Below are positions 1 to 6,236 of a DNA stretch of 15,318 bases, in pieces. Below the pieces are notes generated by a model. It was not told the origin of the DNA. It did not search any database and saw only the letters and a program-made list of their open reading frames with translations. A program made the translations under genes and the position numbers. Every line of letters starts with the position of its first letter. The stretch's first letter is position 1. Source of the DNA: an uncultured Oscillospiraceae bacterium (GTDB lineage: Bacteria > Bacillota > Clostridia > Oscillospirales > Oscillospiraceae); assembly GCA_934661715.1 (NCBI GenBank), contig CAKUJL010000010.1, positions 1 to 15,318 of the forward strand, written 5' to 3'.

Positions 1-1
1 G

Positions 2-130
2 GACTATCTGATCACATGGAAAACTATTATCACGAACCGCTTCGACAGCGCCGCCTTCAAACTGACGCACGCAGATCTGTTTAATCAGTTCAGCCGCCGC
101 ACCACCACGCGGCGTTTTGTCATTGCGTAA
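2..130 (+). CDS. C-terminal fragment of an unidentified protein (possibly YqaJ-type recombinase/exonuclease)
   Basis: The frame is open from the left edge to the TAA at 128-130 and encodes 42 residues that begin DYLITWKTIITNRFDSAAFK and end in TTTRRFVIA. The basic, Thr/Arg-rich tail with an RRF motif reminds me of the C-termini of YqaJ-family phage/ICE exonucleases, which often precede DUF3846 genes in Clostridia mobile elements. That is recognition from memory, not a domain match, because the catalytic part lies outside the window. The next gene starts 12 bp downstream in the same direction, so the two are probably co-transcribed. The reading frame as coding is likely; the product is uncertain. 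Confidence 0.55.
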   Translation, partial: DYLITWKTIITNRFDSAAFKLTHADLFNQFSRRTTTRRFVIA

Positions 131-142
131 GGGGGATAGCTC

Positions 143-511
143 ATGCAAGTTGTTATTGTGGAGTCCAAGAAGAAACCGGTCGTGCAGAACATCGACGGTT
201 CCCTTGCTTCCATGCAGCAGATCGTCGGCGGGACCATTCAGGCGGTCTACCCTTTCGAGAAACCGGTCGCCCTGATCTGCAACGATGAAGGAAAGCTGCT
301 GAATCTGCCGCCGAACCGTGCGCTACGGGACAGCAATGGAGCTATTTACGACATCGTGGCGGGGACTTTCTTCCTCTGTGCGGCTCCTGCTGACAGTGAT
401 CACTTTGAAAGCCTGACCGACGAACAGGTGCAGATCTACTTGGAGCGCTTTGCGATGCCGGAGCAGTTCATCAAGGTCAATGGAGATATCTTCGTCTTGC
501 CGTACCTGTGA
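143..511 (+). CDS. DUF3846 domain protein
   Basis: This 122-aa protein carries the signature run seen in DUF3846 proteins of Clostridia conjugative elements and phages: IVGGTIQAVYPFEKPVALIC, then LPPNRALRD, then GAIYDIVAGTFFLC. The DUF3846 region covers roughly residues 25-85. A 30-residue tail (LTDEQVQIYLERFAMPEQF) has the form found in family members. The function is unknown. The ATG at 143 is preceded by AAGGGGGA (129-136), a good ribosome site at proper spacing. It lies 12 bp after the upstream partial gene, so both probably belong to one element operon. DUF3846 genes are strong markers of integrative/conjugative elements in Firmicutes, which supports calling the left block an element. 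Confidence 0.85.
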   Translation: MQVVIVESKKKPVVQNIDGSLASMQQIVGGTIQAVYPFEKPVALICNDEGKLLNLPPNRALRDSNGAIYDIVAGTFFLCAAPADSDHFESLTDEQVQIYLERFAMPEQFIKVNGDIFVLPYL

Positions 512-514
512 GGC

Positions 515-524
515 GTCCCATTAG
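515..524. repeat. Third copy of the GTCCCATTAG half-repeat
   Basis: GTCCCATTAG occurs just after the DUF3846 stop codon. It matches the first ten bases of the inverted-repeat arm at 554-567, in direct orientation 39 bp upstream. With the two arms at 554-617 this makes three related sites in 103 bp in front of the resolvase. A multi-subsite arrangement of this kind is what a resolvase res site or a set of operators would look like. Confidence 0.5.
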
Positions 525-553
525 AGCATACCCCAACGAGACGCAAAAAAAGA

Positions 554-617
554 GTCCCATTAGGGTCGCTTTCCGCATTTTGGAACGTGCCATTTGCGGA
601 GAGGACCCTAATGGGAC
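554..617. promoter_or_regulatory. Long inverted repeat upstream of the resolvase: candidate res site or operator
   Basis: GTCCCATTAGGGTC (554-567) and GACCCTAATGGGAC (604-617) are perfect 14-bp inverted arms. A second pair, TCCGCA (572-577) and TGCGGA (595-600), nests inside, so most of this 64-bp stretch can fold into one long imperfect hairpin. It ends 25 bp before the GTG of a small serine recombinase. Small resolvases of the Tn3/gamma-delta type commonly act at sites beside their own gene and also repress themselves there. The sequence would also serve as a terminator for the DUF3846 gene, but no T-run follows it. The repeat is seen directly; the role is inferred. Confidence 0.6.
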
Positions 618-642
618 ATTTTGTTGAAAGGAAATTTATTTT

Positions 643-1194
643 GTGAAAATCGGATATATCAGGGTCAGTACACAGGAACAAAATCCCATGAGGCAGGAAG
701 TTCTGATGGAATCTCTTGGTGTCGATGAAGTCTACATTGACCGCATGAGCGGTAAGAACACCAACCGCCCGGAGCTGCAAAAGATGATGGAATACGTCCG
801 CAGGGGCGATACCGTCATTGTCGAATCGATCAGCCGTTTTGCCCGCAACACGCGAGATCTTCTGGAGCTGGTAGAAAAGCTGTCTGAAAAAGGTGTGGAG
901 TTCGTCAGTAAGAAAGAGGCCATCGACACCACGACGCCGACAGGGAAGTTTATGCTCACTGTCTTCGGGGCTGTCGCCGAGTTGGAACGAGAATACATTT
1001 TGCAGCGTCAGCAGGAAGGTATTGCTATCGCCAAAGAGGAAGGGAAGTACAAGGGCCGCAAGCCGATTGAACGGTCAAATTTTGATGTCGTTATAAAGCA
1101 GTGGCAGGAAGGCAGAATCAGTGCGGTAGAAGCCATGAAGACCCTGCGCATGACAAAGACGACATTCTACCGAAAGGTGAAAAAGCCCCGCTGA
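643..1194 (+). CDS. Small serine recombinase (resolvase/invertase family)
   Basis: This 183-aa protein has the usual length for a resolvase. The N-terminal catalytic domain (1-140) starts with MKIGYIRVSTQEQN, which places the nucleophile at Ser9. It also has the conserved DRMSGKNTNRPEL and ESISRFARNTRDLLEL (active-site arginines), then TPTGKFMLTVFGAVAELER, the region before the long helix E. The C-terminal ~45 residues form a helix-turn-helix (SAVEAMKTLRMTKTTFYRKVKK). Start is GTG 643 with AAAGGAA nine bases upstream; no ATG is better placed. Such enzymes resolve cointegrates or plasmid dimers, or invert segments. The repeats at 515-617 are its natural candidate target. Its stop codon touches the stop of the convergent XRE gene. 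It is too small to be the element's integrase. Confidence 0.92.
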   Translation: MKIGYIRVSTQEQNPMRQEVLMESLGVDEVYIDRMSGKNTNRPELQKMMEYVRRGDTVIVESISRFARNTRDLLELVEKLSEKGVEFVSKKEAIDTTTPTGKFMLTVFGAVAELEREYILQRQQEGIAIAKEEGKYKGRKPIERSNFDVVIKQWQEGRISAVEAMKTLRMTKTTFYRKVKKPR

Positions 1195-1212
1195 TCACAG
1201 CAGAGCTTTTTC
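1179..1212. terminator. Bidirectional terminator shared by convergent resolvase and XRE genes
   Basis: GAAAAAGC (1179-1186) pairs with GCTTTTTC (1205-1212), and GCTG/CAGC (1190-1193 / 1198-1201) pairs inside around the loop ATCA. An A-run precedes and a T-run follows, so each strand reads stem then U-rich tail. It overlaps the last codons of both genes, whose stops sit back to back in TGATCA. Confidence 0.7.
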
Positions 1213-1536
1213 TTCATCCTTCATATTCATCGCTGCCACAAAGGTTTTGAGCAGCTGTTCCGCATAGGCGCGTTCACTCTCTGAGCAGTTTTCCAGCATC
1301 AGCGTAACGGCGTCCGGATTTTCCCGCTCGGTGATCCCATAGAGAATATAGTCGGTTGACAGGCGAAGCGTCTTGGCAATTCTGCAAAGGGTCGGTACCG
1401 ACATTCCCTTTGCGCCGGTCTCAATGTCTGCGCAGAACTTCGGCGTCACGTCGATCTGCTCCGCAAATTGCTCGCGGGTCAGGCCCATATACTCCCGCTG
1501 CTGCCGAATTCTTTTGCCGATCGCACTCCAGTCCAT
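1195..1536 (-). CDS. XRE-family transcriptional regulator
   Basis: This is a 113-aa Cro/CI-type DNA-binding protein. The helix-turn-helix covers roughly residues 7-62: IGKRIRQQREYMGLTREQFA, then VTPKFCADIETGAKGMSVPTL, then CRIAKTLRLSTDYILYG. The last ~45 residues are acidic/helical with no peptidase domain. An in-frame ATG lies 11 codons upstream, but AGGAGGT stands seven bases before the ATG at 1536, which fixes the shorter start. It is convergent with the resolvase and divergent from the 1752 membrane-protein gene, so it may control its own promoter, the membrane-protein gene, or element functions. The target is not evident from the sequence. Confidence 0.88.
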   Translation of the reverse strand: MDWSAIGKRIRQQREYMGLTREQFAEQIDVTPKFCADIETGAKGMSVPTLCRIAKTLRLSTDYILYGITERENPDAVTLMLENCSESERAYAEQLLKTFVAAMNMKDEEKALL

Positions 1537-1751
1537 CGCAGAGACCTCCTGTGGTGAATATGCAATCATATTATCTCCATAAGTTGTTCTCTTAAATAAA
1601 CTATCAAGGGATTACTGCACCAACTTTCAGGCGGTGTAAAAATAAACTTTCAGAATACCGGCAAATAGACAGAACGTGTCTAACCTCTTGGCTACAATGA
1701 TCTCAGCATTTAGATAAAGGCCTAAATCAATAGAAAAAGGAGAGAGCAAAA
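1537..1751. other. Divergent intergenic region between XRE regulator and membrane-protein gene
   Basis: This 215-bp AT-rich stretch must hold the promoters of both flanking genes. On the plus strand TACAAT (1693-1698) is a plausible -10, but I see no -35 at the right spacing. On the minus strand the run around 1566-1575 (read as GATAATAT) is a plausible -10 and the TTGATA-like hexamer (complement of 1602-1607) a distant -35. No strong inverted repeat or gene was found. Confidence 0.35.
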
Positions 1752-3203
1752 ATGGAAGAGAATAAAGAAAACAATACCGCCTTATTCGAGACCACCGGCG
1801 CAGAAGAGATCGTTTCCACTGCAAATGAGGAATCCCAGAAGGCTGCTTCTGAAACTGGCCACGATGCTCCTGCTGCGGCGGCAAAGAAGCGCAGCGTGAA
1901 AAAAGTGCTGACGGCGCTGCTGGATATCATCTTCGTCTGCATCATCGCTTTCGGTGTCATGCAATACTACGCCGATCAGCTCCGCGAGCAAATCGACAAT
2001 ATCGCTTTGGAGCAGGCACGCTCCGCGCTCAGCGACCTTTCCTCCATGGGCATTTCCTTCTCGCTGGCGCCCGTTGATTCCGACATCCCAAAGGCAGAAA
2101 AGTACGCGTGGAAAGATTTACGCGACGGCGGTGGGCCGGCTGCTATGACGTTTCAGCTTATGATGTACAATGAGGATTTTCCTGACGTGATCAAGACAGG
2201 GAAAAGCGTCAGGTACATGAACCTCACTCGTACTGTCAAGGTCTATGTCGATCAGGGCGAGAGCGGCGAATCGGACTATGCAGGAAACGTTGACGTCAAC
2301 ATTGTCGCATTTTATCAGAACTATGTGAAAAAAGGCATGATCTATCGCGCCGACGCAGAGCCCAATGCGGCACTTGTCTCCTATATCGGCAGCTTTGTCG
2401 AGGCTCAGGAGCAGCAGCTTTTCGAGGATTCCTTTCAGCTCAAGGACAGCAGTGTGGACTTCTACGATGAAACCATCACGATCTATTACAACTGGACCAA
2501 CCTTCGGGATGAAGATGCAAATCCGATGTGGTCATTTTCTCTCAGCGCCTATCAGAACGGGCGTGAGCTGACACAGGATTATTTCAATTCTGAAACAGAT
2601 CCCTTCAGTCAGCTGGCCTCCGGCTGTACCGGTGAATACTCCATTACTTACTATCTGCATAACACAAGCAGTCCCGTCAAACTGGTCGTCTCCAATCTCT
2701 ACGGTGATAACCTGTTTGCAGATGACCGCCCCGGCGTAGAGTACGAGATCAAGTTGACTGACGGAAAGACAAACAGCGGTTCTCAGAGCACTTCTTTCTC
2801 GACCGGACAGAGCGATTCTGACGGCTATGAGCTCTACGAGCAGTTCCAGCAGGACTTCAGCAGCGGAAATTACTCGATTGGCGACACCAGTACACATTAC
2901 AGCGGAGAAGAAGTCCGTGATTACCGCAGCTATGATAGCGGAGAAGAACTGGCCGAACTCACGCTGCATGATTTTGGCGGCTACGGTGAGGTGAGCTTCT
3001 ACGCCTTGGGGGAAGGCGAGCTCCACTACGACGTTACGCTGGTAGATTCCTATTCGTGCAGCGGTTATACGGCGGACTATTTCCAGTTCTCTGACTATAC
3101 AGGGCTTCAGGACCTCTTTGTTCTTCGCAGCGGGAGCTCGGAATGGCTTGTGACTTGGAATGCCCACCATCCGGACGGCGCTGTATACGAATACGAGCCG
3201 TAA
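1752..3203 (+). CDS. Single-pass membrane protein with DUF5067-like extracellular domain
   Basis: This 483-aa protein has a charged, Ala/Glu-rich cytoplasmic tail (1-47), then KKRSVKK and one hydrophobic helix (about 52-73, VLTALLDIIFVCIIAFGVM), then a long outside part. Residues ~230-345 (DETITIYYNWTNLRDEDANP, WSFSLSAYQNGREL, later VKLVVSNLYG) resemble DUF5067 domains of Firmicute lipoproteins, which have an immunoglobulin-like fold by family knowledge. Residues ~345-400 are Ser/Gly/Asp/Tyr-rich and probably flexible, followed by a second beta-rich segment. There is no lipobox and no cleavable signal; the topology looks type II. AAAGGAG precedes the ATG. It is monocistronic: a strong hairpin follows at 3211. 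The role is unknown; surface binding or exclusion by the element is possible but not shown. Confidence 0.8.
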   Translation: MEENKENNTALFETTGAEEIVSTANEESQKAASETGHDAPAAAAKKRSVKKVLTALLDIIFVCIIAFGVMQYYADQLREQIDNIALEQARSALSDLSSMGISFSLAPVDSDIPKAEKYAWKDLRDGGGPAAMTFQLMMYNEDFPDVIKTGKSVRYMNLTRTVKVYVDQGESGESDYAGNVDVNIVAFYQNYVKKGMIYRADAEPNAALVSYIGSFVEAQEQQLFEDSFQLKDSSVDFYDETITIYYNWTNLRDEDANPMWSFSLSAYQNGRELTQDYFNSETDPFSQLASGCTGEYSITYYLHNTSSPVKLVVSNLYGDNLFADDRPGVEYEIKLTDGKTNSGSQSTSFSTGQSDSDGYELYEQFQQDFSSGNYSIGDTSTHYSGEEVRDYRSYDSGEELAELTLHDFGGYGEVSFYALGEGELHYDVTLVDSYSCSGYTADYFQFSDYTGLQDLFVLRSGSSEWLVTWNAHHPDGAVYEYEP

Positions 3204-3210
3204 AAGAGAG

Positions 3211-3234
3211 CGGGCGGCATTTTAATGCCGCCCG
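3211..3234 (+). terminator. Terminator-like hairpin after the membrane-protein gene
   Basis: CGGGCGGCAT (3211-3220) and ATGCCGCCCG (3225-3234) form a perfect 10-bp stem with a four-base TTTA loop, 7 bp after the stop codon. The tail (TCCCCGTT) is poor in T, so efficiency is uncertain. It insulates the membrane-protein gene from the downstream operon. Confidence 0.65.
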
Positions 3235-3240
3235 TCCCCG

Positions 3241-3256
3241 TTAAGTTCTCACTTAA
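3241..3256. promoter_or_regulatory. Candidate operator TTAAGT-N4-ACTTAA before the WYL operon
   Basis: TTAAGTTCTCACTTAA is a perfect 6-bp inverted repeat with a 4-bp spacer. It ends 15 bp before the -35 of the operon promoter and starts just after the preceding terminator. WYL repressors of defence islands (BrxR, CapW) bind inverted repeats near their own promoter by established knowledge. Binding of this site by the encoded WYL protein is inference. Confidence 0.4.
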
Positions 3257-3271
3257 TAATAACTTTGAGCG

Positions 3272-3300
3272 TTGAAATATTAGAACTATTGGTGTATACT
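3272..3300 (+). promoter_or_regulatory. Sigma-A-type promoter of the WYL/HNH/YkgJ/glycine-zipper operon
   Basis: TTGAAA (3272-3277), exactly 17 bp, then TATACT (3295-3300): five of six consensus bases in each box. The leader runs ~80 nt to the ATG at 3386. It is the only good promoter seen ahead of the four co-directional genes. Confidence 0.7.
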
Positions 3301-3385
3301 TTTTGGCAGGAAGATTTATTTTTTGTGCAGATAGACAAATCCTGTCCATGTATGCGTGCAGTATGACAGGCGGGAGGAGATTCAA

Positions 3386-4315
3386 ATGGAAATTGAAAAG
3401 AGCGTGCGGCTGCTGTATCTATATCAGGATTTTGTCAAAGGCGTCGGCGTGCAGAAAAAAGCAGCGGCTGACCGTTTCGGCGTCAATGAACGCAGTTTAC
3501 AGCGGGATATCGAAGACCTTCGCTGTTTTTTTGCCGAGCAGACACCGCCGGGAGAGATCATCTATGACGCACGGCAGAAGGTTTACCGACTCATTGAACG
3601 GGACAATGCACATCTGAACAACAGCGAGGTGCTGGCCGTCTGCAAAATCTTGCTCGAAAGCCGCTCCTTGCGAAGGGATGAGATGCTTCCCATTCTCGAC
3701 AAGCTGGTCAGCTGCTGCGTCCCAACAGAACAGCGGCACGCGGTTGCAGAGCTTTTAGCGAACGAAAAGCATCTCTATATCGAGCCACACCACGGAAAAC
3801 ACCTGTTAAATGGCCTCTGGGAGCTCGGAGACGCCATCCAGAGGCATCTGGTGACAGAGATCACCTATGAGAAGCTCAAAGGCGGAGAAGCCGTTCAGAG
3901 GGTGATTGAGCCGGTCGGCCTGATGTTCTCCGAATACTACTTCTACCTTGTCGCTTTTATCCGGAATATTGACAGAGAAGCGGAGTTTGAAAATCCGGAT
4001 GACCTGTTTCCGACCATCTATCGGGTGGACCGCATTCGGAGCTTCCGCGTGACAGACGAGCATTTTCAAGTGCCGTATCTGGAGCGCTTTCAGGAGGGCG
4101 AATTCCGCAAGCGGGTACAGTTTATGTACGGCGGCAGGCTGCAAAAGATCCGGTTCCAGTATACAGGACCGTCCATTGAAGCCGTGCTCGACCGTCTTCC
4201 CACGGCAGAGATCGAGCAGGAAACCGCGGACGGCTGGATCATCAAGGCCGAGGTCTTCGGCAAAGGCATTGATATATGGCTACGAAGCCAAGGAGAGTAT
4301 ATTACACTACTTTGA
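3386..4315 (+). CDS. WYL-domain transcriptional regulator
   Basis: This 310-aa protein has the three-part layout of WYL regulators. A winged HTH covers about 1-65 (EKSVRLLYLYQDFVKG, then VNERSLQRDIEDLRCFF). A WYL domain covers about 140-225 (EITYEKLKGGEAVQRVIEP, VGLMFSEYYFYLVAFI, YRVDRIRSFRV). A WCX-like C-terminal extension covers ~230-310. WYL domains sense nucleic-acid or nucleotide ligands, and relatives BrxR and CapW repress anti-phage systems until infection. I chose the ATG at 3386, preceded by GGGAGGAG, over an ATG ten codons upstream with no ribosome site. The gene heads a four-gene operon; the next ATG is 15 bp after its stop. A role as repressor of that operon is inferred from position and family. 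Confidence 0.88.
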   Translation: MEIEKSVRLLYLYQDFVKGVGVQKKAAADRFGVNERSLQRDIEDLRCFFAEQTPPGEIIYDARQKVYRLIERDNAHLNNSEVLAVCKILLESRSLRRDEMLPILDKLVSCCVPTEQRHAVAELLANEKHLYIEPHHGKHLLNGLWELGDAIQRHLVTEITYEKLKGGEAVQRVIEPVGLMFSEYYFYLVAFIRNIDREAEFENPDDLFPTIYRVDRIRSFRVTDEHFQVPYLERFQEGEFRKRVQFMYGGRLQKIRFQYTGPSIEAVLDRLPTAEIEQETADGWIIKAEVFGKGIDIWLRSQGEYITLL

Positions 4316-4329
4316 TAGGAGAGATGCAC

Positions 4330-5973
4330 ATGGCAGCAACGGCTTCTGTTATTTCATTTGATAAGGGATATGTTCCGGACCCAAGCGAGCCCCTGTTCAC
4401 AAGTATGTTTCAGCAGTATGAAAGAGTATTGGTTGAAAGCTTGGTCACCTCTTTTGGCTTGGATTTTATCGTAAAAGACCAGCACGGCGGCGATGTTGAT
4501 ACGATCCATAGTGTACGGGAAGTCGGCGTAGACGGCAAAATGATGTATAAGTCTACTCAAAATCAGTACAACTATGAGCACAGAGGGGAATATGATCGAG
4601 TCGCATATCACAAAGATCCGCGCTACACAAATACTGTAAAGGCCGCGAAAAACGAATTTGACCAGCATGGAACAAAGGCTGCCGATACCTATGTTCCCGG
4701 CAATCAAGTAATACCTCGCATGGAAAAGCACATCTCTCGTGGTCAGCAAGGACAACTGGATCATGTTATGTCAGCAGAGGATATCCACAATGACCCAGGC
4801 CGCGTTTTAGCAGGAATGGATGGATTGGAGTTGGCCAATCGCCCCGAAAATCTGCGCTATACCAATGCAGCTTTGAACCGAAACATGTCCAATATGAGCG
4901 CGGATGAGTACATTGCATGGTGTGAGGCCAATCCGAGCAAAGTAGACTGGAACGGAAAGAAAGGCGAGCCACTCCCTGGAGAAGTAAAAGATAGGCTACG
5001 GAAGGAGTACCAGCGAGCAAAAAAGGACTACGATGCTAAATTGGCCTGTACTTACTATACCAGCGTTCAGTTTAGAAAAGATGTAACCTATGCGGCAGTT
5101 AACGTCGGTGCTCGCATGGGAGTCCGTCAGGCGCTCGGGTTTGTATTTGCTGAGATTTGGTTCGCGGTAAAAGACGAATTACAAAAGCTGAATAAGCACG
5201 AGGCAGATTTAAAGGACTACTTGGAAGCAATCGCCCGCGGAATTGAGGTCGGTGTCAGCAACGCTAAAGAAAAATATCCCGAAATGTGTTCTCGCTTTTT
5301 GAGCGGTGCAGCCGCTGGCGCGCTTTCCAGCCTGACGACAACTTTGTGCAATATCTTTTTTACAACAGCAAAAAACACTGTGCGGATTATCCGACAGTCT
5401 TATGCGTCTATTGTTCAAGCAATGGAGGTTCTTTTCATAAATCCGGATAACTACGAATTCGGTGACAGAATGCGTGCAGTCGTAAAAGTTCTTTCAATTG
5501 GCGCAAGTGTGACAGTTGGTGTGCTTGTCAGCGATGCAGTTGCACGCACACCTATTGGGGCCCTTGGAAAAGCCGGCAACATTGTCAAGGAGTTTTGTGG
5601 TGCATTTGCTACTGGCATTATGAGTTGTACCCTCTTGATGTATTTAGACAGAAGCAAGATAACAAATCAGCTGGTACAGCAGCTCAACAATATCCACACA
5701 CTAGAGACAGAGCTGAATTATTACCGGAGACAGGCTGCTTATTTTGAGCGGTACGCAGCTCAACTCATGCAGATTGACTTGGAACAATTTGAGAAGGAAA
5801 CCAGTGCATTTAAGGAGATTGCCGAAAAAATCGACGGAGTTCTGACTGACGCAGAGTTAAATTCTGTCTTGCGTCAAGCGTTTGTTGCAAGAAATCTGCC
5901 CTTACCATGGGAAGGCTTTGAGGACTTCGACTCATTCATGTGCAATAACAGCGCGCATTTGGTGTTTCAATAA
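4330..5973 (+). CDS. Large HNH-like nuclease/membrane-associated protein, candidate effector of the cassette
   Basis: This 547-aa protein has an N-terminal region that includes FGLDFIVKDQHGGDVDTIH (42-60). The middle (residues ~143-195) reads LDHVMSAEDIHNDPGRVLA, ELANRPENLRYTNAALNRNM. The DH pair at 144-145, His153, Asn179 and Asn183 fit an HNH/His-Me-finger nuclease core. Next come YYTSVQFRKDV and GVRQALGFVFAEIWFAVKDE (264-283). Hydrophobic stretches follow at about 323-345, 384-404 and 418-439 that could insert in or lie on a membrane, then a coiled-coil-prone tail (440-505). I recognise related proteins in many bacteria but know no assigned function. The start at 4330 has GGAG eight bases upstream; the ATG at 4324 is too close to it. 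The stop overlaps the next start (TAATG). Nuclease activity is a motif-based inference. Confidence 0.75.
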   Translation: MAATASVISFDKGYVPDPSEPLFTSMFQQYERVLVESLVTSFGLDFIVKDQHGGDVDTIHSVREVGVDGKMMYKSTQNQYNYEHRGEYDRVAYHKDPRYTNTVKAAKNEFDQHGTKAADTYVPGNQVIPRMEKHISRGQQGQLDHVMSAEDIHNDPGRVLAGMDGLELANRPENLRYTNAALNRNMSNMSADEYIAWCEANPSKVDWNGKKGEPLPGEVKDRLRKEYQRAKKDYDAKLACTYYTSVQFRKDVTYAAVNVGARMGVRQALGFVFAEIWFAVKDELQKLNKHEADLKDYLEAIARGIEVGVSNAKEKYPEMCSRFLSGAAAGALSSLTTTLCNIFFTTAKNTVRIIRQSYASIVQAMEVLFINPDNYEFGDRMRAVVKVLSIGASVTVGVLVSDAVARTPIGALGKAGNIVKEFCGAFATGIMSCTLLMYLDRSKITNQLVQQLNNIHTLETELNYYRRQAAYFERYAAQLMQIDLEQFEKETSAFKEIAEKIDGVLTDAELNSVLRQAFVARNLPLPWEGFEDFDSFMCNNSAHLVFQ

Positions 5974-6224
5974 TGTTTCCGTGTGACCGGTGCGGCGAGT
6001 GCTGCCGCAATTTACAACTGTCTGAATTGTATAGCGAGCTGGATCGAGGCGACGGGGTGTGCCGATATCTTGTTGGAAACCTGTGCAGCATCTATTCATC
6101 CAGACCTCTCTTGTGTCGGATCGATGAAAGCTACGATTGCTTTTTCAAAGATTCTATGACACGCGAAGAATTCTATCGTGCAAACCTGCAAGTATGCAGT
6201 AAGCTTAAAACAAAACGTACTTAG
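5973..6224 (+). CDS. Small CxxCxxCC (YkgJ-type) cysteine-cluster protein
   Basis: This 83-aa protein opens MFPCDRCGECCRNL, the CxxCxxCC motif of the YkgJ zinc/iron-chelating family (PF03692), with Cys at 4, 7, 10 and 11. Five further cysteines follow at 30, 38, 48, 56 and 75; those in CSIYSSRPLLCR match the family's second cluster. Metal or Fe-S binding is expected from family knowledge; the biochemical role is not established. Its ATG shares one base with the stop of the upstream gene (TAATG), so it is translationally coupled to the HNH-like protein and probably made in proportion to it. At 83 residues it is a minimal version of the family. It may mature or regulate its partner, which is inference. 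Confidence 0.82.
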   Translation: MFPCDRCGECCRNLQLSELYSELDRGDGVCRYLVGNLCSIYSSRPLLCRIDESYDCFFKDSMTREEFYRANLQVCSKLKTKRT

Positions 6225-6236
6225 GAGGAATCAATT

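Noticed and set aside
643..1194. Small serine recombinase as the integrase of the left element
   Set aside because: At 183 aa it lacks the recombinase and zinc-ribbon domains of large serine integrases and lies ~6 kb from the junction; resolution or inversion is more likely.
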